A stretch of DNA of 14,395 nt from an uncultured Gammaproteobacteria bacterium (GCA_913041025.1 CAJWGQ010000060.1:1-14395); one strand, 5' to 3'. Counted from the first letter of the stretch, positions 6,357 through 14,395 are shown. Program-made: numbers and translations. Notes: a model not told the origin generated them from the sequence alone.

Positions 6357-6372
6357 CGATTTTCTAAAATCG
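6357..6372. promoter_or_regulatory. Perfect inverted repeat in the divergent intergenic region (possible operator)
   Basis: CGATTTT-CT-AAAATCG has perfect 7-base arms and a 2-base centre. The centre is too short for a stable hairpin loop, so a protein-binding site is more likely than a terminator. It lies 23 bases before the -35 of the candidate plus-strand promoter at 6395-6424. Confidence 0.3.
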
Positions 6373-6394
6373 CTGGAGCACAAGCCTAAATGAA

Positions 6395-6424
6395 TTGCTT
6401 GCTACATTTCAATTTGTCTATAAA
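6395..6424 (+). promoter_or_regulatory. Candidate sigma-70 promoter for the 6489-8651 gene group
   Basis: TTGCTT (6395-6400) and TATAAA (6419-6424) are separated by 18 bases. Initiation would fall near 6431, leaving a leader of about 58 bases before the ATG at 6489. The region is AT rich. This is the best pair I see in the 254-base divergent gap. Confidence 0.4.
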
Positions 6425-6488
6425 AATCGTGTGGTCTTAGCATGCTTTTGTTTTGGTGACTTGGATTACGTCCTATTGCAGGGGGTTC

Positions 6489-6938
6489 ATGATTTTTAAA
6501 TTCAAATACAAGCGAACATTCTGGGTGGGCGTTTTATTGTTGGTGGTTGCTGTAATCCTGACTCTTAGCTTTGCTCCAGGTGAAACAACCAATCAGCGAG
6601 TTGAACGGGAGCTTCGAGCAGATCCAGATGGGGTCACTGCTCGGCGGGTGATGATGATAAGTTTGCCCGATGGTCGCAGTTTGCCCGTAAATTACCTGCG
6701 AGAAGACGGTTTAGTGTTTATAGGAGTGGATGGCTTTTGGTGGCGTCAGTTTGCGGGTGATGGGCGGTCAGTTGAGATGTTCATTCGGGGAGAACGGGTG
6801 GACGGCCATGCCAAAGCGGTTCTGGATCAGCCTGATTACGTCTTGGATATTTTTAAAAGGCTTCGGCCTAAAGTGCCTAGTTGGCTGCCAAGCTGGTTAA
6901 ACGGGAAGCTAGTAGTCATAGAGGTGCGCGATGTCTGA
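6489..6938 (+). CDS. Small membrane-anchored protein, possibly a divergent split-barrel (deazaflavin/nitroreductase-like) protein
   Basis: With ATG 6489 the protein is 149 residues. It has a basic start (FKFKYKR), one hydrophobic segment (about residues 11-30) and then a soluble domain, most likely periplasmic. The soluble part contains LPVNYLREDGLVFIGVDGFWW, a conserved-looking RGERVDGHAKAV and RLRPKVPSWLP. The order of a basic-residue strand, an LRxDG turn, W-x-R and then RG-x-A faintly resembles DUF385-type FMN/F420 split-barrel proteins, but I would not assert that. The frame extends to a TTG at 6453. ATG 6489 is preferred because AGGGGG lies 4 bases before it. The stop overlaps the next gene by 8 bases, indicating one transcript with the CIA30 and epoxide hydrolase genes. 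Confidence 0.65.
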   Translation: MIFKFKYKRTFWVGVLLLVVAVILTLSFAPGETTNQRVERELRADPDGVTARRVMMISLPDGRSLPVNYLREDGLVFIGVDGFWWRQFAGDGRSVEMFIRGERVDGHAKAVLDQPDYVLDIFKRLRPKVPSWLPSWLNGKLVVIEVRDV

Positions 6939-7494
6939 TAAGATTTGGGCGATGAAGAGATCCTGTTTCTTTTTTTTTCTGGTTAGCGTATTCCTATCTA
7001 TGAATGCGGACGCAAAATTGTTGTTTGAAGTGCTTGATGATGGTCCTGTAGGGCTGGATTGGAGGGTGGTGAATGACAATGTCATGGGAGGGCGTTCTCG
7101 CGGTCGCTTCGAAATTCGTGAGGAGTTCTTGAACTTTTTTGGTACCACTAATACTAATGGAGGGGGTTTTTCGTCTATTCGTTCTTTCTTGGCTAGCCCG
7201 GTTCCGAGTGATTCAAAAAAAATGAAGCTGTTAATAAAGGGCGATGGGCGGTCTTATACGGTTATCCTGAGGGAAAGAAGATCCAGGGCGTCTTTCTGGG
7301 CGACTTTCGAAAGTAAAACCAACCGGTGGGAAGAGGTTGTTATCCCGTTGGAGTCTTTTTGGCCAAACTGGAGAGGCCGTCGCCTTGACTATAGGCCCAT
7401 TGAGCCCTCAATGATCAGGGAAATAGGTCTCATGATTTACGATGGAGAGGATGGGCCCTTCTCATTCGATGTTAAGAAAATTGAAATCATCTGA
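6931..7494 (+). CDS. Exported CIA30-domain (complex I intermediate-associated protein 30-like) protein
   Basis: A 187-residue protein with an N-terminal hydrophobic signal (about residues 8-28, CFFFFLVSVFLSMNADA), so it is predicted to be exported. The remainder is a single CIA30 domain. It opens with WRVVNDNVMGGRSRGRF (44-60), the family hallmark, continues with GGGFSSIRS and a GDGRSYTVILR strand, and ends with a GLMIYDGEDGPFSFDVKKIE strand. CIA30 assists complex I assembly in mitochondria; bacterial members are poorly understood carbohydrate-binding-like beta sandwiches. The ATG at 6931 uses GAGGTGCG just upstream and overlaps the previous gene by 8 bases. ATG 6952 would give a more typical signal peptide. 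The stop shares one base with the next start (ATGA). Confidence 0.82.
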   Translation: MSDKIWAMKRSCFFFFLVSVFLSMNADAKLLFEVLDDGPVGLDWRVVNDNVMGGRSRGRFEIREEFLNFFGTTNTNGGGFSSIRSFLASPVPSDSKKMKLLIKGDGRSYTVILRERRSRASFWATFESKTNRWEEVVIPLESFWPNWRGRRLDYRPIEPSMIREIGLMIYDGEDGPFSFDVKKIEII

Positions 7495-8651
7495 TGATGA
7501 TTAGTAATAAAGAAATTAAGCCCTTCGAATTGAATATTGAGCCTTCTGAAATTGAAGATTTGAAGTTTCGCTTGCGTGGGGCCCGTTGGCCAGAAAAAGA
7601 GACAGTAGATGACTGGTCTCAGGGAGTCCCTTTAGATTACCACCGCGAATTTTGTGAGTATTGGGCTGAAGAGTACGATTGGTTTGCAACTCAAAAGAGG
7701 TTAAACAAGTTCCCGCAGTTCGTGACGGTCATAGATGGAATAGAATTTCACTTTATTCAAGTGAAAAGTAAGCACTCTCATGCTACTCCATTACTGATTA
7801 CTCATGGATGGCCGGGGTCTATTGTCGAGTTCCACAAGGTCATCGATCCGCTTGTCAGTCCTGAAAATCACGGCGGACTGCCTGATGATGCGTTTGACGT
7901 TATTTGTCCTTCGCTTCCCGGTTTTGGTTTTTCCGGAAAGCCCTCGGACTCCGGTTGGGATGTTGATCGCGTTGCCGTGGCTTGGGACCTGCTTATGGAT
8001 CGCCTAGGTTATGATCATTATTACGCTCAGGGAGGTGACTGGGGCGCGGGTGTCACGATCTCGATTGGTTCTCAGAATCGAGGACGATGTCGAGGGATAC
8101 ATCTCAATATGCCGACAGCGGGGCCACCTCGAGCATCGAGGACAAATCCGACGGTTGCTGAAGCACGAGTGCTAGAGCGCATTCAACACTTTGAAAGGTG
8201 GGGGTCGGGCTACCATAAGCTCCAGTCAACGCGACCACAGACTGTCGGGTATGAGCTGTCGGACTCGCCCGTTGGACAGTCTGCATGGATTCTTGAAAAA
8301 TTCCATGATTGGACCGACTGCGATGGTCACCCAGAAAAGATCCTTAGTCGCGACGAGCTGATCGATAATATTATGTTTTATTGGCTGACCAACGCTGCAG
8401 CTTCATCCGCTAGGATGTATTGGGAAAATTTTAAACAAAGCTCAACGAAAAACCGCTTTCCTATCACGCTGCCGGCCGGGTTTAGTGTTTTTCCGGAGGA
8501 GATTATGGCAGGACCCAGATCTTGGTCCGAGAAGTACTTCACCAACATTAAGTATTGGAACGAAGTAGGAAAAGGTGGACACTTCGCTGCTTTTGAGCAG
8601 CCTCAGTTGTTCGTGGAGGAGATCCGCAAATGGATGAGAGAGATGGCCTAA
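7494..8651 (+). CDS. Epoxide hydrolase (alpha/beta hydrolase with N-terminal EHN domain)
   Basis: A 385-residue microsomal-type epoxide hydrolase. The EHN domain fills about residues 8-115 (IKPFELNIEPSEIEDLKFRL and RWPE at 31-34). The hydrolase core has the oxyanion motif HGWPGS (104-109), the nucleophile elbow GGDWGAG with Asp182, a lid Tyr309 (RMYWENF) as a likely epoxide activator, Glu336 as the acid and His363 (GGHFAAFEQP) as the base. The Glu-His separation of 27 matches mammalian microsomal epoxide hydrolase. The length is usual. It should open epoxides to vicinal diols through an ester on Asp182. No signal peptide is seen, so it is probably cytosolic. The start ATG at 7494 overlaps the TGA of the CIA30 gene by one base; ATG 7497 is an equal alternative. 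The substrate is unknown. Confidence 0.92.
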   Translation: MMISNKEIKPFELNIEPSEIEDLKFRLRGARWPEKETVDDWSQGVPLDYHREFCEYWAEEYDWFATQKRLNKFPQFVTVIDGIEFHFIQVKSKHSHATPLLITHGWPGSIVEFHKVIDPLVSPENHGGLPDDAFDVICPSLPGFGFSGKPSDSGWDVDRVAVAWDLLMDRLGYDHYYAQGGDWGAGVTISIGSQNRGRCRGIHLNMPTAGPPRASRTNPTVAEARVLERIQHFERWGSGYHKLQSTRPQTVGYELSDSPVGQSAWILEKFHDWTDCDGHPEKILSRDELIDNIMFYWLTNAAASSARMYWENFKQSSTKNRFPITLPAGFSVFPEEIMAGPRSWSEKYFTNIKYWNEVGKGGHFAAFEQPQLFVEEIRKWMREMA

Positions 8652-8682
8652 GTGTCGATCGAAAGAACAGACCATTTTAGTT

Positions 8683-10332
8683 ATGCATGACCTGATAATA
8701 CGCAACGGCTTGGTGGTAGATGGTGTGAACGAGAGTCCCTATCGGGCTGACGTCGCTGTCGACGGCAATCAGATTAGTAAGGTGGGAGTGATTTCAGAGG
8801 ACGGTCTCCAGGTTATAGATGCGACGGACCACATAGTTACCCCTGGTTTTGTTGACCTGCACACACACCTGGATGCGCAAATCGGATGGGATCCTATGCT
8901 GACACCCTTGACCTGGCACGGGGTGACTACAGCGATTCTGGGTAATTGCGGCGTGACCTTCGCCCCCTGTAAGCCCCAAGACAGAGAATTTCTCGCAAAC
9001 ATGATGGAAACCGTGGAAGACATTCCGAGCGACGCGATATTAAGTGGTTTGGCTTGGAATTGGGAAAGCTATGGAGAATATCTAGATGCCCTAGAGTTGT
9101 TGAGTCCCGTGATTAACGTAGGCGGGATGGTTGGACACTGCGCAGTTCGATTTTATGTGATGGGGGAGCGCGGAATAGATCAGGATGCTAGCGAGCAAGA
9201 AATTCAACAAATTGCCAAGGTCGTCGAGGAAGCGATCAAGTCCGGAGCGGTTGGCTTCTCGACTTCGCGCAATCCTGGTCACCGAATCCCGGACGGTCGG
9301 AGCGTTCCTGGAACCTTTGCTACTGAAGATGAGTTGTTGGCGATTGCGAAAGTAGTGGGTCAGGAAGGTGGCTTGATGCAGAGCGTCATGAACATGTCTC
9401 GCGTTGAGGAAGAAATGTCGCTCCTGAAACTGGAGGCAAGTGAGGCCCGGGTGTTATTTAGTCACTATACGGGAGGCACCACGAGTTTTGGGGATAAGAT
9501 TGAAGCGCAGGTGAACTCGATGCGGCGCGAGGGCCTAGACGTGAGCGCCATGGTGATTCCGAGAGCTTCCGGGTTCGTTGCAGGAATCGAGGTGTATCCG
9601 CCATGGCGAGGGGGCCCCTGGGATGAGCTGCTTCCGATGGATTTAGACGATCGGCTGATAGCAATTAAGGATCCTCACTTAGCAGAGCGTTTGATTAAAT
9701 ACGCAAAAGCGAACGAACCGATAGTGCCCGCCGAACACATTTACCATCTGGGTAGTGGAGAATACCCTGATTACGTCTCGGGACCTGAACAAAGTCTGGC
9801 AGCGCTTGCTGACAAAAATTTGGAACACCCCTCCGAGACCTTTATTCGTATGTCTCTTGAAAATAATGGAAAAGCCTTATTTACATTGAGAGCGCTCAAC
9901 AGAAATCTTGAGGCGGTGGCGAAGGCAATATCTGCTGATTTTTGTTTGCCTGGCCTCGGAGACGCTGGTGCACACGTCAACCAAATCATGGATTCAGGTT
10001 GGACAACCTTCTGTCTTTCTTATTGGCATCGGGAGCAGGAATTACTGAGCTTGTCTGAGATGGTTAAGCAATTAACGTCGGCCCCAGCTAGAATAATTGG
10101 GTTGGACGATCGAGGTGTCATAAAACCAGGAACGAGAGCTGATTTAAATGTGATTGATCTAGGGCGATTGTCTGAGCTGATGCCTAAGGTGGTTAGTGAC
10201 CTTCCGGGTGGGGTAAAGCGTCTGATCCAAGGGGCAAAAGGCTATCGAGCGACCATCTGCAATGGCGTTGTTGTATTGGAGAACGATAAACAAACCGGAG
10301 CCAGAGCAGGCGAGGTACTAAGGCGTAAATGA
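8683..10332 (+). CDS. N-acyl-D-amino-acid deacylase-type amidohydrolase
   Basis: A 549-residue metal-dependent amidohydrolase. The N-terminal beta domain is followed by TPGFVDLHTHLDAQ (53-65) with the His60/His62 metal pair. Cys89 in GNCG is the cysteine ligand seen in D-aminoacylases, and GHCAVR (151-156), GAVGFSTSR (188-196) and a FSHYTG histidine block (259-264) follow. LGDAGAH (425-431) with Asp427 is the catalytic Asp region, and the C-terminal DRG-x-I-x-PGTRADLNVID strand closes the small domain. The family hydrolyses N-acyl-D-amino acids or related amides; marine members are often of unproven substrate. It is probably cytosolic. The ATG at 8683 lacks a strong ribosome site. The gene follows the epoxide hydrolase by 31 bases and precedes a GST by 40 bases on the same strand. 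Confidence 0.88.
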   Translation: MHDLIIRNGLVVDGVNESPYRADVAVDGNQISKVGVISEDGLQVIDATDHIVTPGFVDLHTHLDAQIGWDPMLTPLTWHGVTTAILGNCGVTFAPCKPQDREFLANMMETVEDIPSDAILSGLAWNWESYGEYLDALELLSPVINVGGMVGHCAVRFYVMGERGIDQDASEQEIQQIAKVVEEAIKSGAVGFSTSRNPGHRIPDGRSVPGTFATEDELLAIAKVVGQEGGLMQSVMNMSRVEEEMSLLKLEASEARVLFSHYTGGTTSFGDKIEAQVNSMRREGLDVSAMVIPRASGFVAGIEVYPPWRGGPWDELLPMDLDDRLIAIKDPHLAERLIKYAKANEPIVPAEHIYHLGSGEYPDYVSGPEQSLAALADKNLEHPSETFIRMSLENNGKALFTLRALNRNLEAVAKAISADFCLPGLGDAGAHVNQIMDSGWTTFCLSYWHREQELLSLSEMVKQLTSAPARIIGLDDRGVIKPGTRADLNVIDLGRLSELMPKVVSDLPGGVKRLIQGAKGYRATICNGVVVLENDKQTGARAGEVLRRK

Positions 10333-10372
10333 ATCGGTTGTTTAAGGATAAATGAGCTGTTAAGGAGAGAAA

Positions 10373-11023
10373 ATGAGTGAAGAAAAAATTGTGATCTATG
10401 GGCATCAAGCTAGTCGGGCGAGTCGGCCTTACTGGTTGCTTCGAGAGTACGGCAAGGTGCTCAACGAAGATTTTCTCGAAGTTGATACTGGCGGACCGGT
10501 GACTGGCTACAATGAGGTGCGCGACTCAGGGGATTTTTTGGCTTTAAACCCTTATCGATTGATACCCGTGATGAAACATGGCGACGTTGTTCTCTATGAG
10601 AGCCAAGCAATATGCCAATACATTGCTGAGATACTTGGAGGTCCTCTGAGTGCTCAAAACGTGGGTGAGAGAGCCCGGATCAATATGTATGGGCTTTCAT
10701 CAATCTCCAATTTTGAACCTAACTTCTTGCCGATGGTATTTGGTCAGGGAGGCGAGGAAGGCCGAGTACAATATGAGCAAAATCTGCAGCCTAAACTGAA
10801 GGCTCTAGACAGTGAGCTGGAAGGTAGGGAATATCTTATCGGCGAAGGAAAGGGGAGATTTACGGTTGCCGACGTGATGATGGCATCAGTCGTTGGTCAG
10901 TATGGTAGAGCTATAAAATTTGATTTTTCACCTTGGCCAAACATAAAAGCCTGGGTAGAGCTGACCACCAAGCGACCGGCGTTTTATCCTCCCAGAGGCA
11001 TGAAGGTCAAACCTGGAGAGTGA
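10373..11023 (+). CDS. Glutathione S-transferase family protein
   Basis: A 216-residue protein of normal GST length. The thioredoxin-fold domain (1-90) has an early Ser-rich loop (HQASRASRPY, Ser14/Ser17) as the likely activating residue, cis-Pro65 in LIPVM and the Glu76-Ser77 pair (YESQAI) that binds the glutamyl end of glutathione. The helical domain follows and contains the TVAD N-capping box near residue 165. A strong AAGGAGAG ribosome site precedes ATG 10373. The gene is last on the plus strand before the convergent monooxygenase gene. It may work with the epoxide hydrolase in detoxifying electrophiles, or in a catabolic isomerisation. This pairing is inferred from position only. Confidence 0.9.
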   Translation: MSEEKIVIYGHQASRASRPYWLLREYGKVLNEDFLEVDTGGPVTGYNEVRDSGDFLALNPYRLIPVMKHGDVVLYESQAICQYIAEILGGPLSAQNVGERARINMYGLSSISNFEPNFLPMVFGQGGEEGRVQYEQNLQPKLKALDSELEGREYLIGEGKGRFTVADVMMASVVGQYGRAIKFDFSPWPNIKAWVELTTKRPAFYPPRGMKVKPGE

Positions 11024-11073
11024 GGCGAGGTATTTTTGATATCGCCAGCACTCTCTAGAGTTGGATAAAAAGG

Positions 11074-12951
11074 CTAGTTCAGCTCGAGACCAGGCAAGTC
11101 GCCTTTTGATCGCCACTTTTTCATGAGAGAGAAAAATTCGATCGGTCCGCCGCCGTACATCCCGTTTTGTGGTTTTACATTAACGTGGCCTTCATTGTTG
11201 TAGTACCCCGGAGTACATTTTTCTTGAAAATCGGCTGTTAAACGCGCTTTCTCAATTATAGTTTGTACCCACTCTTGTTCGGCTGCCTTGGAAGCTTCTA
11301 TTCGAGTTGCGCCTTGTTGGCGCGCATTATCCAAAATATATGCCAGGTGTTGGCTTTGTTCATCAAGAGAATAGGTGTATGTGGCAGTGAATCCGGATTG
11401 AGCTGGTCCGAAGAAAAAAGCATTTGGAAAGCCATTCACGTGCATGCCATGGAAGGTGGAAAGGCCCTCCGACCACTTTTGTGATATTGACTGCCCATCT
11501 ATTCCGTTTATCTGATATCCCGCTCGGCGAGAGTAATCGGTGCCGACTTCAAAGCCGGTCGCGAATATAATGCAATCGACCTTGTATTCCTCGCCATCGA
11601 ATATAATGCCTTCGCTAGTGATTTGATCCACACCTTTGCCATCCGTGTGAATCAGCGTGACATTTGGACGATTAAAGGTGGGGAGATATTCATCATGAAA
11701 ACAGGGTCGCTTACAAAATTGACGGTAATAGGGCTTCAGGGCTTCGGCGGTATCTTTGTCTTCAACCACGTCGTCAGCTCTTGAGCGTACCTGCTCCATT
11801 TTTTGATAGTCGGCTAATTCCATTTCTTGGGCGAGATTCATAAAGCCCGTTACCTTGTTGGTCAAATAGGGTTTGATGCCTTGTTTATAAAGCTCTGGAG
11901 AGGCTAGTCCAGTTAAAGCCCAGTAAGCGATTCGCCACTTAGAAGGTGCTTTGTCTCGGATGTTGCCAAAGAGAAGTCTGAACGCTTCTGTCCAACCATC
12001 GGACACGAGGTCTTCCTTAACCTGAGCACCCGCCATTATCGATTCGAAGTTGCGTCTTCGTTCGTCCTGCCAGCCAGGTTTTTGGTTATCGATCCAACCT
12101 GTTTGCGTAGGTTGGTTATTCCTAACATCTATCGAGGAGGGTGTGCGCTGAAAGACGTAAAGGTGTTGAGCAGACGCTCCAAGGTGAGGTACACATTGGA
12201 CCGCAGTCGCACCGGTACCGATGACCGCAACCCGCTTGTCTTCTAACCCGGTTAGCCCGCCATGAGAGTTTCCTCCAGTATATTCATAGTCCCAACGACT
12301 GGTATGGAAGGTGTGCCCTTTATAGTCATTGATTCCTTTTATCGCGGGTAACTTCGGTCGGTTTAGCGGGCCGTTGGAGTGAACCACATATCTAGCCTTG
12401 ATGTTGTCCTGACGATTAGTTGAGACGGTCCAACGTCTGGTTTCTTCGTCCCAATCCGTCGATGTAACTTCCGTTTGCAAAATGGCTCTTTCGTGAAGCT
12501 CATACTTTTGTGCTATGACATTGCAATATTCCAGTGTTTCTGGGGCGTTTGTGTACTTTTGTTTTGGCTCGAATCCCGTTTTTTCTAGCAGAGGTAGGTA
12601 AACGTAGGATTCAATATCGCAAGACGCGCCTGGATAACGGTTCCAATACCAAGTTCCGCCAAAATTGCCACCTTTCTCAATAATTTTGAAATCCCCGATA
12701 CCTGCTTCGTGGAGTCTCACGGCTGCAAGCATCCCACCGAATCCTCCACCTATGATCACAACTTCAACTTCTTCCTCGATTGGCTCTCGGTCAATTTTGT
12801 GTTCAACATAGGGGTCTTCTACAAAATAAGCGAATTCCCCAGTGACTTCTTGATATTGATCGTTTCCGTCTGCCCTTACGCGCTTGTCGCGTTCTTCCTG
12901 ATATTTCTTGCCTAACTCGTCGGGGTCAAAATTGTATGCTTTCATGTTCAC
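11074..12951 (-). CDS. Flavin-dependent Baeyer-Villiger monooxygenase
   Basis: A 625-residue class B flavoprotein. An N-terminal extension (1-60) precedes the FAD-binding GGGFGG (68-73). The BVMO sequences follow: GGTWYWNRYPGASCD (98-112) and YKGHTFHTSRWD (210-221), the latter with Tyr in place of the usual first Phe of the FxGxxxHxxxW fingerprint. The NADPH-binding GTGATAVQ is at 245-252, and FATGFEVGTDY lies in the C-terminal half. Such enzymes insert oxygen next to a ketone to give esters or lactones (cyclohexanone, steroid or terpenoid ketones) with NADPH and O2. The start is probably GTG 12951, which sits 9 bases after GAGGA; ATG 12945 is 15 bases away. It is divergent from the CoA-transferase and converges on the GST with a 50-base gap. 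Confidence 0.92.
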   Translation of the reverse strand: MNMKAYNFDPDELGKKYQEERDKRVRADGNDQYQEVTGEFAYFVEDPYVEHKIDREPIEEEVEVVIIGGGFGGMLAAVRLHEAGIGDFKIIEKGGNFGGTWYWNRYPGASCDIESYVYLPLLEKTGFEPKQKYTNAPETLEYCNVIAQKYELHERAILQTEVTSTDWDEETRRWTVSTNRQDNIKARYVVHSNGPLNRPKLPAIKGINDYKGHTFHTSRWDYEYTGGNSHGGLTGLEDKRVAVIGTGATAVQCVPHLGASAQHLYVFQRTPSSIDVRNNQPTQTGWIDNQKPGWQDERRRNFESIMAGAQVKEDLVSDGWTEAFRLLFGNIRDKAPSKWRIAYWALTGLASPELYKQGIKPYLTNKVTGFMNLAQEMELADYQKMEQVRSRADDVVEDKDTAEALKPYYRQFCKRPCFHDEYLPTFNRPNVTLIHTDGKGVDQITSEGIIFDGEEYKVDCIIFATGFEVGTDYSRRAGYQINGIDGQSISQKWSEGLSTFHGMHVNGFPNAFFFGPAQSGFTATYTYSLDEQSQHLAYILDNARQQGATRIEASKAAEQEWVQTIIEKARLTADFQEKCTPGYYNNEGHVNVKPQNGMYGGGPIEFFSLMKKWRSKGDLPGLELN

Positions 12952-13036
12952 GTCACTAATTCCTCAGCTCTTGTCTTTCCTTTGAACAAAAGATACTAGA
13001 ATCTGTGGTATCTGTCAGTTACCAAAACAAAGTCTG

Positions 13037-13065
13037 TTGACGGTGAAGACTAGGCGTCTTAGATT
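13037..13065 (+). promoter_or_regulatory. Candidate promoter with internal inverted repeat before the CoA-transferase
   Basis: TTGACG (13037-13042) and TAGATT (13060-13065) have an ideal 17-base spacing. The spacer and first -10 base contain AAGAC-TAGGC-GTCTT (13046-13060), a 5-base-arm inverted repeat, which is a common place for a repressor to block the promoter. The leader to ATG 13116 would be about 45 bases. The remaining part of the 164-base divergent region (12952-13115) shows no other clear site. Confidence 0.4.
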
Positions 13066-13115
13066 GTAAGAAATACGAGAAAGTCGACCATTTTTGAGAT
13101 GCGGGAGAGATTCAC

Positions 13116-14315
13116 ATGACACAGGCGGCACGCACTGGCCCATTAGAAGATTTGACTATTATTGATTGCACTAGAGCCCTTGCAGGCCCCTATGGTGCGG
13201 GTTTGCTTGCAGACTTAGGAGCGAAAGTGATCAAAGTTGAATCGCCCATGGGCGATGGCTATCGGAATATACCGCCTTTCCTGCCCGATCATGCATCTCC
13301 CTATGACGAGAAGACTGCGGGCACTGATTATGGCGCCCCTTTTGCCTCAGTGAACCGAAATAAACGCAGCGTGTGTTTGGACTTCAAAAAAGAGGAGGAC
13401 AAAGAGGTCTTCCTGCAGCTCTGCGATCAAGCTGATGCTGTAGTGGAAAACATGCGAGCTGGAGTGATGGACCGCCTTGGTCTGGGTTATGAAGTGGTGT
13501 CCGAACGTAATCCGGAAATTATCTACGCCTGCGTTAGAGGTTTTGGAGACCCTAGAACAGGAGAGAGCCCCTATGCTGAGTGGCCCTGCCTTGACGCCGC
13601 TGCTCAAAGCTTTGGAGGATTGGTCTATGCTAATGACAACCTCGTCACACCTGCATTGGCGGATATTTTCTCGGGTACTTTGATGGGGTTAGGTGTTGTC
13701 TCCGCGATTCACCATGCTAAGAAAGTTGGCAAAGGTCAGTTTCTTGACGTGTCGATGTATGATGCCATGATGGCCTTTCAGAAGAGCGCTGTCGCCCAAT
13801 ATGGCTTTACCGGAAAGCCAAATCCTGCGGGCTTGCAGCGAGCAATGACACTTTATCCGTTTGACCTGTTTCCAGCTAAGGATGGCCGAATCTCGATCGC
13901 AGTTGGTAATCCTCACCACTGGGACCTACTTTGTGCAGCGATGGATCGAGCTGATTTGATGACCGATGAGCGCAGCGTATCCAATGCTGCCCGTCTAGAA
14001 AATGTAGACTGGGTTGAAGAGCAAATTTGTGGTTGGACCACCAGCCTTACGCGCGCAGAAATTATGGAAAAGCTCAATGGAACGATCCCTGCGGGCCCGG
14101 TTCAGAATATGGCCGATATCTATGAGGATCCGCATGTTGAAGCGAGGAAGATGTTAGAGGTTTGTGATCCCGGAGGAGATAACCCGGAGATCAGTCTGGC
14201 TGCTAACCCGATCAAATTTAGTGGGACACCAACTGGCCTGTATCAATCGCCGCCTACGCTGGGCCAGCACAATGAAGAAGTGTTGGCTGAGTTTGGCATC
14301 AGCTTCAAGAAATAG
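13116..14315 (+). CDS. Family III CoA-transferase (CaiB/BaiF family)
   Basis: A 399-residue protein of usual family length. It opens with GPLEDLTIIDCTRALAGPYG (8-27) and ADLGAKVIKVESPMGD (32-47), then SVNRNKRSVCLDFK (78-91) and the Arg-Gly-Phe-Gly stretch RGFGDPR (141-147). The catalytic Asp160 lies in WPCLDAAAQSFGG, where family III enzymes form the acyl-Asp and aspartyl-CoA intermediates. The enzyme moves CoA between two carboxylic acids, as formyl-CoA and carnitine CoA-transferases do. No signal is present, so it is cytosolic. A GGGAGAG ribosome site precedes ATG 13116. Divergence from the monooxygenase suggests joint use in activating an acid from ketone or lactone breakdown. That link is inferred; the CoA donor and acceptor are unknown. 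Confidence 0.92.
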   Translation: MTQAARTGPLEDLTIIDCTRALAGPYGAGLLADLGAKVIKVESPMGDGYRNIPPFLPDHASPYDEKTAGTDYGAPFASVNRNKRSVCLDFKKEEDKEVFLQLCDQADAVVENMRAGVMDRLGLGYEVVSERNPEIIYACVRGFGDPRTGESPYAEWPCLDAAAQSFGGLVYANDNLVTPALADIFSGTLMGLGVVSAIHHAKKVGKGQFLDVSMYDAMMAFQKSAVAQYGFTGKPNPAGLQRAMTLYPFDLFPAKDGRISIAVGNPHHWDLLCAAMDRADLMTDERSVSNAARLENVDWVEEQICGWTTSLTRAEIMEKLNGTIPAGPVQNMADIYEDPHVEARKMLEVCDPGGDNPEISLAANPIKFSGTPTGLYQSPPTLGQHNEEVLAEFGISFKK

Positions 14316-14395
14316 AGAACTACCTGCTCGTTGTTTTTAGGGGTTGTGTCGTTGCTTTTTGAGAGGACGCTCTTCGGTCGGGAGAGTATTGATCG

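Noticed and set aside
11024..11067. Possible bidirectional terminator between the convergent GST and monooxygenase genes (GGCGA...TCGCC and ACTCT-CT-AGAGT)
   Set aside because: The stems are only 5 bases, one loop is too short, and no T-tract follows on either strand.
14370..14386. Hairpin CTCTTC-GGTCG-GGAGAG after the CoA-transferase
   Set aside because: Six pairs with one G-U wobble and no T-tract; too weak to call a terminator.

Overview
The window looks like chromosomal DNA from a Gram-negative proteobacterium, most likely an aerobic, perhaps marine, gammaproteobacterium. This lineage is inferred from signal peptides, two putative outer-membrane beta-barrel proteins, a secreted PQQ-dependent dehydrogenase, moderate base composition, and a catabolic set of Baeyer-Villiger monooxygenase, CoA-transferase, epoxide hydrolase and glutathione transferases. 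There is no rRNA or tRNA gene, insertion sequence, CRISPR array or phage gene. Coding density is high and no gene-free stretch exceeds about 255 bases.

Layout. Positions 2-187 hold the 3' end of an unrecognised gene. A long glutathione S-transferase-like gene (221-1369, +) converges on a secreted PQQ-dependent sugar dehydrogenase (1409-2536, -). A MerC-family membrane protein gene (2715-3146, +) is divergent from it. Next is a minus-strand metal-handling unit. In transcription order it encodes a small outer-membrane-type protein (4850-4248), a secreted MerP-like metal-binding protein (4238-3831), a MerT-like membrane transporter (3825-3454) and a CsoR/RcnR/FrmR-family repressor (3451-3191). 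The gaps between these genes are 9, 5 and 2 bases. A larger putative barrel gene (6234-4939, -) lies upstream with its own leader.

On the plus strand, 6489-11023 carries a small membrane-anchored protein, a secreted CIA30-domain protein, an epoxide hydrolase, an N-acyl-D-amino-acid deacylase-type amidohydrolase and a glutathione S-transferase. The first three overlap or abut and look co-transcribed. A Baeyer-Villiger monooxygenase (12951-11074, -) and a family III CoA-transferase (13116-14315, +) are divergent from a shared 164-base region.

The most interesting part is 3191-4860. A perfect-arm CsoR-type operator, TATACCC-N5-GGGTATA (4842-4860), covers the start codon of the first gene and touches the -10 region of a candidate promoter. 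The last gene encodes a repressor of the family that binds such sites. This suggests an autoregulated metal uptake or trafficking operon that pairs Mer-like transport parts with a CsoR-type sensor in place of MerR. No mercuric reductase or MerR is present in the window, and a MerC-like transporter gene converges on the operon.
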